From Alphaproteobacteria bacterium (GTDB lineage Bacteria > Pseudomonadota > Alphaproteobacteria > UBA8366 > GCA-2717185), in NCBI GenBank assembly GCA_040905865.1, contig JBBDQU010000045.1, positions 46,285 to 110,284 on the forward strand: DNA of 64,000 bases. The letters run 5' to 3'. The position numbers were made by a program, and so were the translations under genes. The notes under the pieces are model-generated. The model made no database searches, was not told where the DNA came from, and saw only the letters and a program-made list of their open reading frames with translations. Shown here piece by piece: positions 63,210-64,000 of this stretch (within the stretch, counting starts at the first letter, position 1; each line of letters starts with the position of its first letter).

Positions 63210-63322
63210 CCTCACCCCGACCCTCTCCGCCCCGAGGGGGCAGAGAGGGGGCGCAGGTTGCTTTCGCCATCTTCCTTTTTGGAACCCTCGCCCCCGGAGG
63301 GGGAGAGGGCAGGGTGAGGGGG
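63210..63322. repeat. Imperfect GC-rich inverted repeat element
   Basis: Outer arms CCTCACCCCGACCCTCTCC (from 63210) and GGAGAGGGCAGGGTGAGG (63302-63319) are inverted with few mismatches; the middle is a C- and G-rich run with CCGAGGGGGCAGAGAGGGGG. It resembles the common alphaproteobacterial intergenic CCCTCACCC/GGGTGAGGG element, as I recall it, and has no coding role. Confidence 0.75.
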
Positions 63323-63423
63323 CTATCGGGGTACAGACCGGATAGAAAGCGGACAGATTGGACCGAATATCTGTCAGCGATCTATCCGGTTGCTCAATCG
63401 ATGCCGCAAAAGATCGTCATTTG

Positions 63424-63462
63424 TTGGCTTTCATTGGCTTTTGTCGGCTTTCCCTTGCATCC
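63424..63462 (+). repeat. GGCTTT-rich segment, copy B
   Basis: Partner of the segment at 63136-63180, in the same orientation and with the same order of TTGGCTTT and TCGGCTTTCC. It lies between the GC-rich inverted repeat and the stop codon of the small secreted protein gene. Confidence 0.55.
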
Positions 63463-63470
63463 GGCCGGTT

Positions 63471-63836
63471 TCAGTCGATCTCGCGCCGGGCGTCCCTTGT
63501 GGCGCAATCGGCGTAGTCGGCGGCGGCGTCGGCAAAGGCGGCGGCCCGGGCGGCGAAACCCCGCGCGGCATCCGCGTACGCCGAAACCTGCCGGATATAG
63601 GTGTTCATGGCGTTGACATAGCTGTTGTATTCCCACCGGGCGCAGTCATGCTTGCGGATGTAACCGCCCCCCGACAGGCAGTCGGGCGGTTTCGGCTGCG
63701 CCAGATGCGTCGGCGCGACCGGCGCGTGCCCGTAATGCGACGGCGGGAAACAATACGCCAGCGCCGCCGGGCCGGGCAGCCATGCGGCGGCAAGGATCGC
63801 GGCAAGGAAAATACGAGGCGGGCGGCGTTTCGGCAT
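63471..63836 (-). CDS. Small secreted hypothetical protein
   Basis: 121 residues. The signal peptide is clear (RIFLAAILAAAWLPGPAALA), and the mature part is Tyr-, Ala- and His-rich with four Cys (YCFPPSHYGH, PDCLSGGGYIRKHDCARWEY, ADCATRD), so disulfide-bonded and exported. A C-terminal Ala/Asp-rich helix follows. I do not recognise the family. The ATG at 63836 is supported by GGAGGAG 6 nt upstream; the longer open frame to 63935 is not. Confidence 0.75.
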   Translation of the reverse strand: MPKRRPPRIFLAAILAAAWLPGPAALAYCFPPSHYGHAPVAPTHLAQPKPPDCLSGGGYIRKHDCARWEYNSYVNAMNTYIRQVSAYADAARGFAARAAAFADAAADYADCATRDARREID

Positions 63837-63885
63837 CCTGTGCTCCTCCTCCGGCGCATCGGGGGTCGCTACGGTAGCACATATA

Positions 63886-63900
63886 GAACAAAATAGCAAC
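63886..63900 (-). promoter_or_regulatory. LexA-box-like sequence
   Basis: Read on the minus strand GTTG-CTATTTT-GTTC, one base off the alphaproteobacterial SOS box GTTC-N7-GTTC. It lies about 50 bp before the start of the small secreted protein gene. Overlapping GCAACATTTGTTGC is a perfect short palindrome. Either could be a repressor site; a chance match is possible. Confidence 0.3.
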
Positions 63901-64000
63901 ATTTGTTGCGGCCCGGCTGGCGCTTTCCCGGCCATCGCCAGCGCGCGGTACCCGTCCGGTGAAGTAGCGGTTCGGCTGATGATATTGTGTTTTTACGCCG

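Larger units (their letters stand above)
63037..63470. other. Repeat-rich intergenic region
   Basis: 434 bp with no real gene; short ORFs there are low-complexity translations of the repeats. It holds a GC-rich inverted repeat (63210-63322) flanked by two related GGCTTT-rich segments (about 63136-63180 and 63424-63462) that share TTGGCTTT and TCGGCTTTCC in the same spacing. These are listed separately. Confidence 0.5.

Noticed and set aside
63210..63322. CRISPR-like or terminator interpretation of the GC-rich repeat
   Set aside because: There is one inverted repeat, no regular spacers, and no cas genes.
1..64000. tRNA or rRNA genes
   Set aside because: No recognisable tRNA T-loop pattern or rRNA signature seen by eye; a tRNAscan or Rfam run would be needed to confirm absence.

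Overview
The window is a GC-rich chromosomal segment with dense genes on both strands. It looks like an alphaproteobacterium, most likely of Rhodospirillales type. Supporting signs are the codon and base composition, an encapsulated-ferritin protein very close to the Rhodospirillum rubrum type, an ACR3/ArsR arsenic pair, a GH17-GT2 beta-glucan synthase of the NdvB type, a DUF6481 protein, and an unusual number of TauD-, PhyH- and CmcJ-type oxygenases. I see no rRNA, tRNA, CRISPR array, phage or transposase gene. The taxonomic call is inference only.

Layout. 0-12.7 kb: the tail of a GIY-YIG protein, cobA and a TauE permease, then a catabolic stretch. That stretch holds two TauD/TfdA dioxygenases, an acyl-CoA dehydrogenase, a BphC-like VOC dioxygenase diverging from a Rieske dioxygenase alpha/beta pair, an EamA exporter, and an unclassified ATP-grasp-like protein translationally coupled to a CocE/NonD hydrolase. 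12.7-15.5 kb: a two-hairpin dispersed repeat, a D-Ala-D-Ala-ligase-like ATP-grasp enzyme, and ACR3 with ArsR. 15.5-30.2 kb: mixed single genes: OsmC-like protein, SLC13 permease, cupins, glutaminase, an Anbu proteasome-like peptidase, an aldo/keto reductase, a secreted beta-helix protein, an SDR, a CmcJ-like enzyme with a LysR regulator and shared palindromes, PhyH, an orphan encapsulated ferritin, and an SMP-30 lactonase. 30.2-34.5 kb: a two-gene operon for a periplasmic beta-glucan and its probable phospho-substituent. 34.9-48.3 kb: a 2-hydroxyacid dehydrogenase, a fused phosphotransferase/ATPase, ABC-F, an alpha/beta hydrolase, a hydantoinase A/B pair with a CMD protein, the second repeat copy, a DksA-like protein, YchJ (apparently with a non-standard start), a TPR-methyltransferase, RlmJ and DUF6481. 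48.4-64 kb: a monooxygenase, a UxaA-family dehydratase, a caspase-like protein with a glycine-zipper protein, a Baeyer-Villiger-type monooxygenase with an SGNH hydrolase, an OYE, an MsrQ-like protein, a GMC oxidoreductase, a third TauD, coaA, a gamma-glutamyltransferase, and a repeat-rich gap before a small secreted protein.

How the genes work together. Most of the window is accessory catabolism: oxygenases, hydrolases, SDR, GMC, BVMO, lactonase and hydantoinase genes in short transcription units, suited to scavenging diverse organic compounds. The better-defined cooperative units are the VOC/Rieske cluster, the ATP-grasp-like/CocE pair, the arsenic pair, the LysR-CmcJ pair with its palindromes, the beta-glucan operon and the hydantoinase operon. 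The most unusual items are the covarying two-hairpin repeat (two copies), YchJ with no AUG/GUG/UUG before its N-terminal SEC-C motif, the encapsulin-less ferritin, the Anbu gene without its usual partners, and the ATP-grasp/CocE pair.
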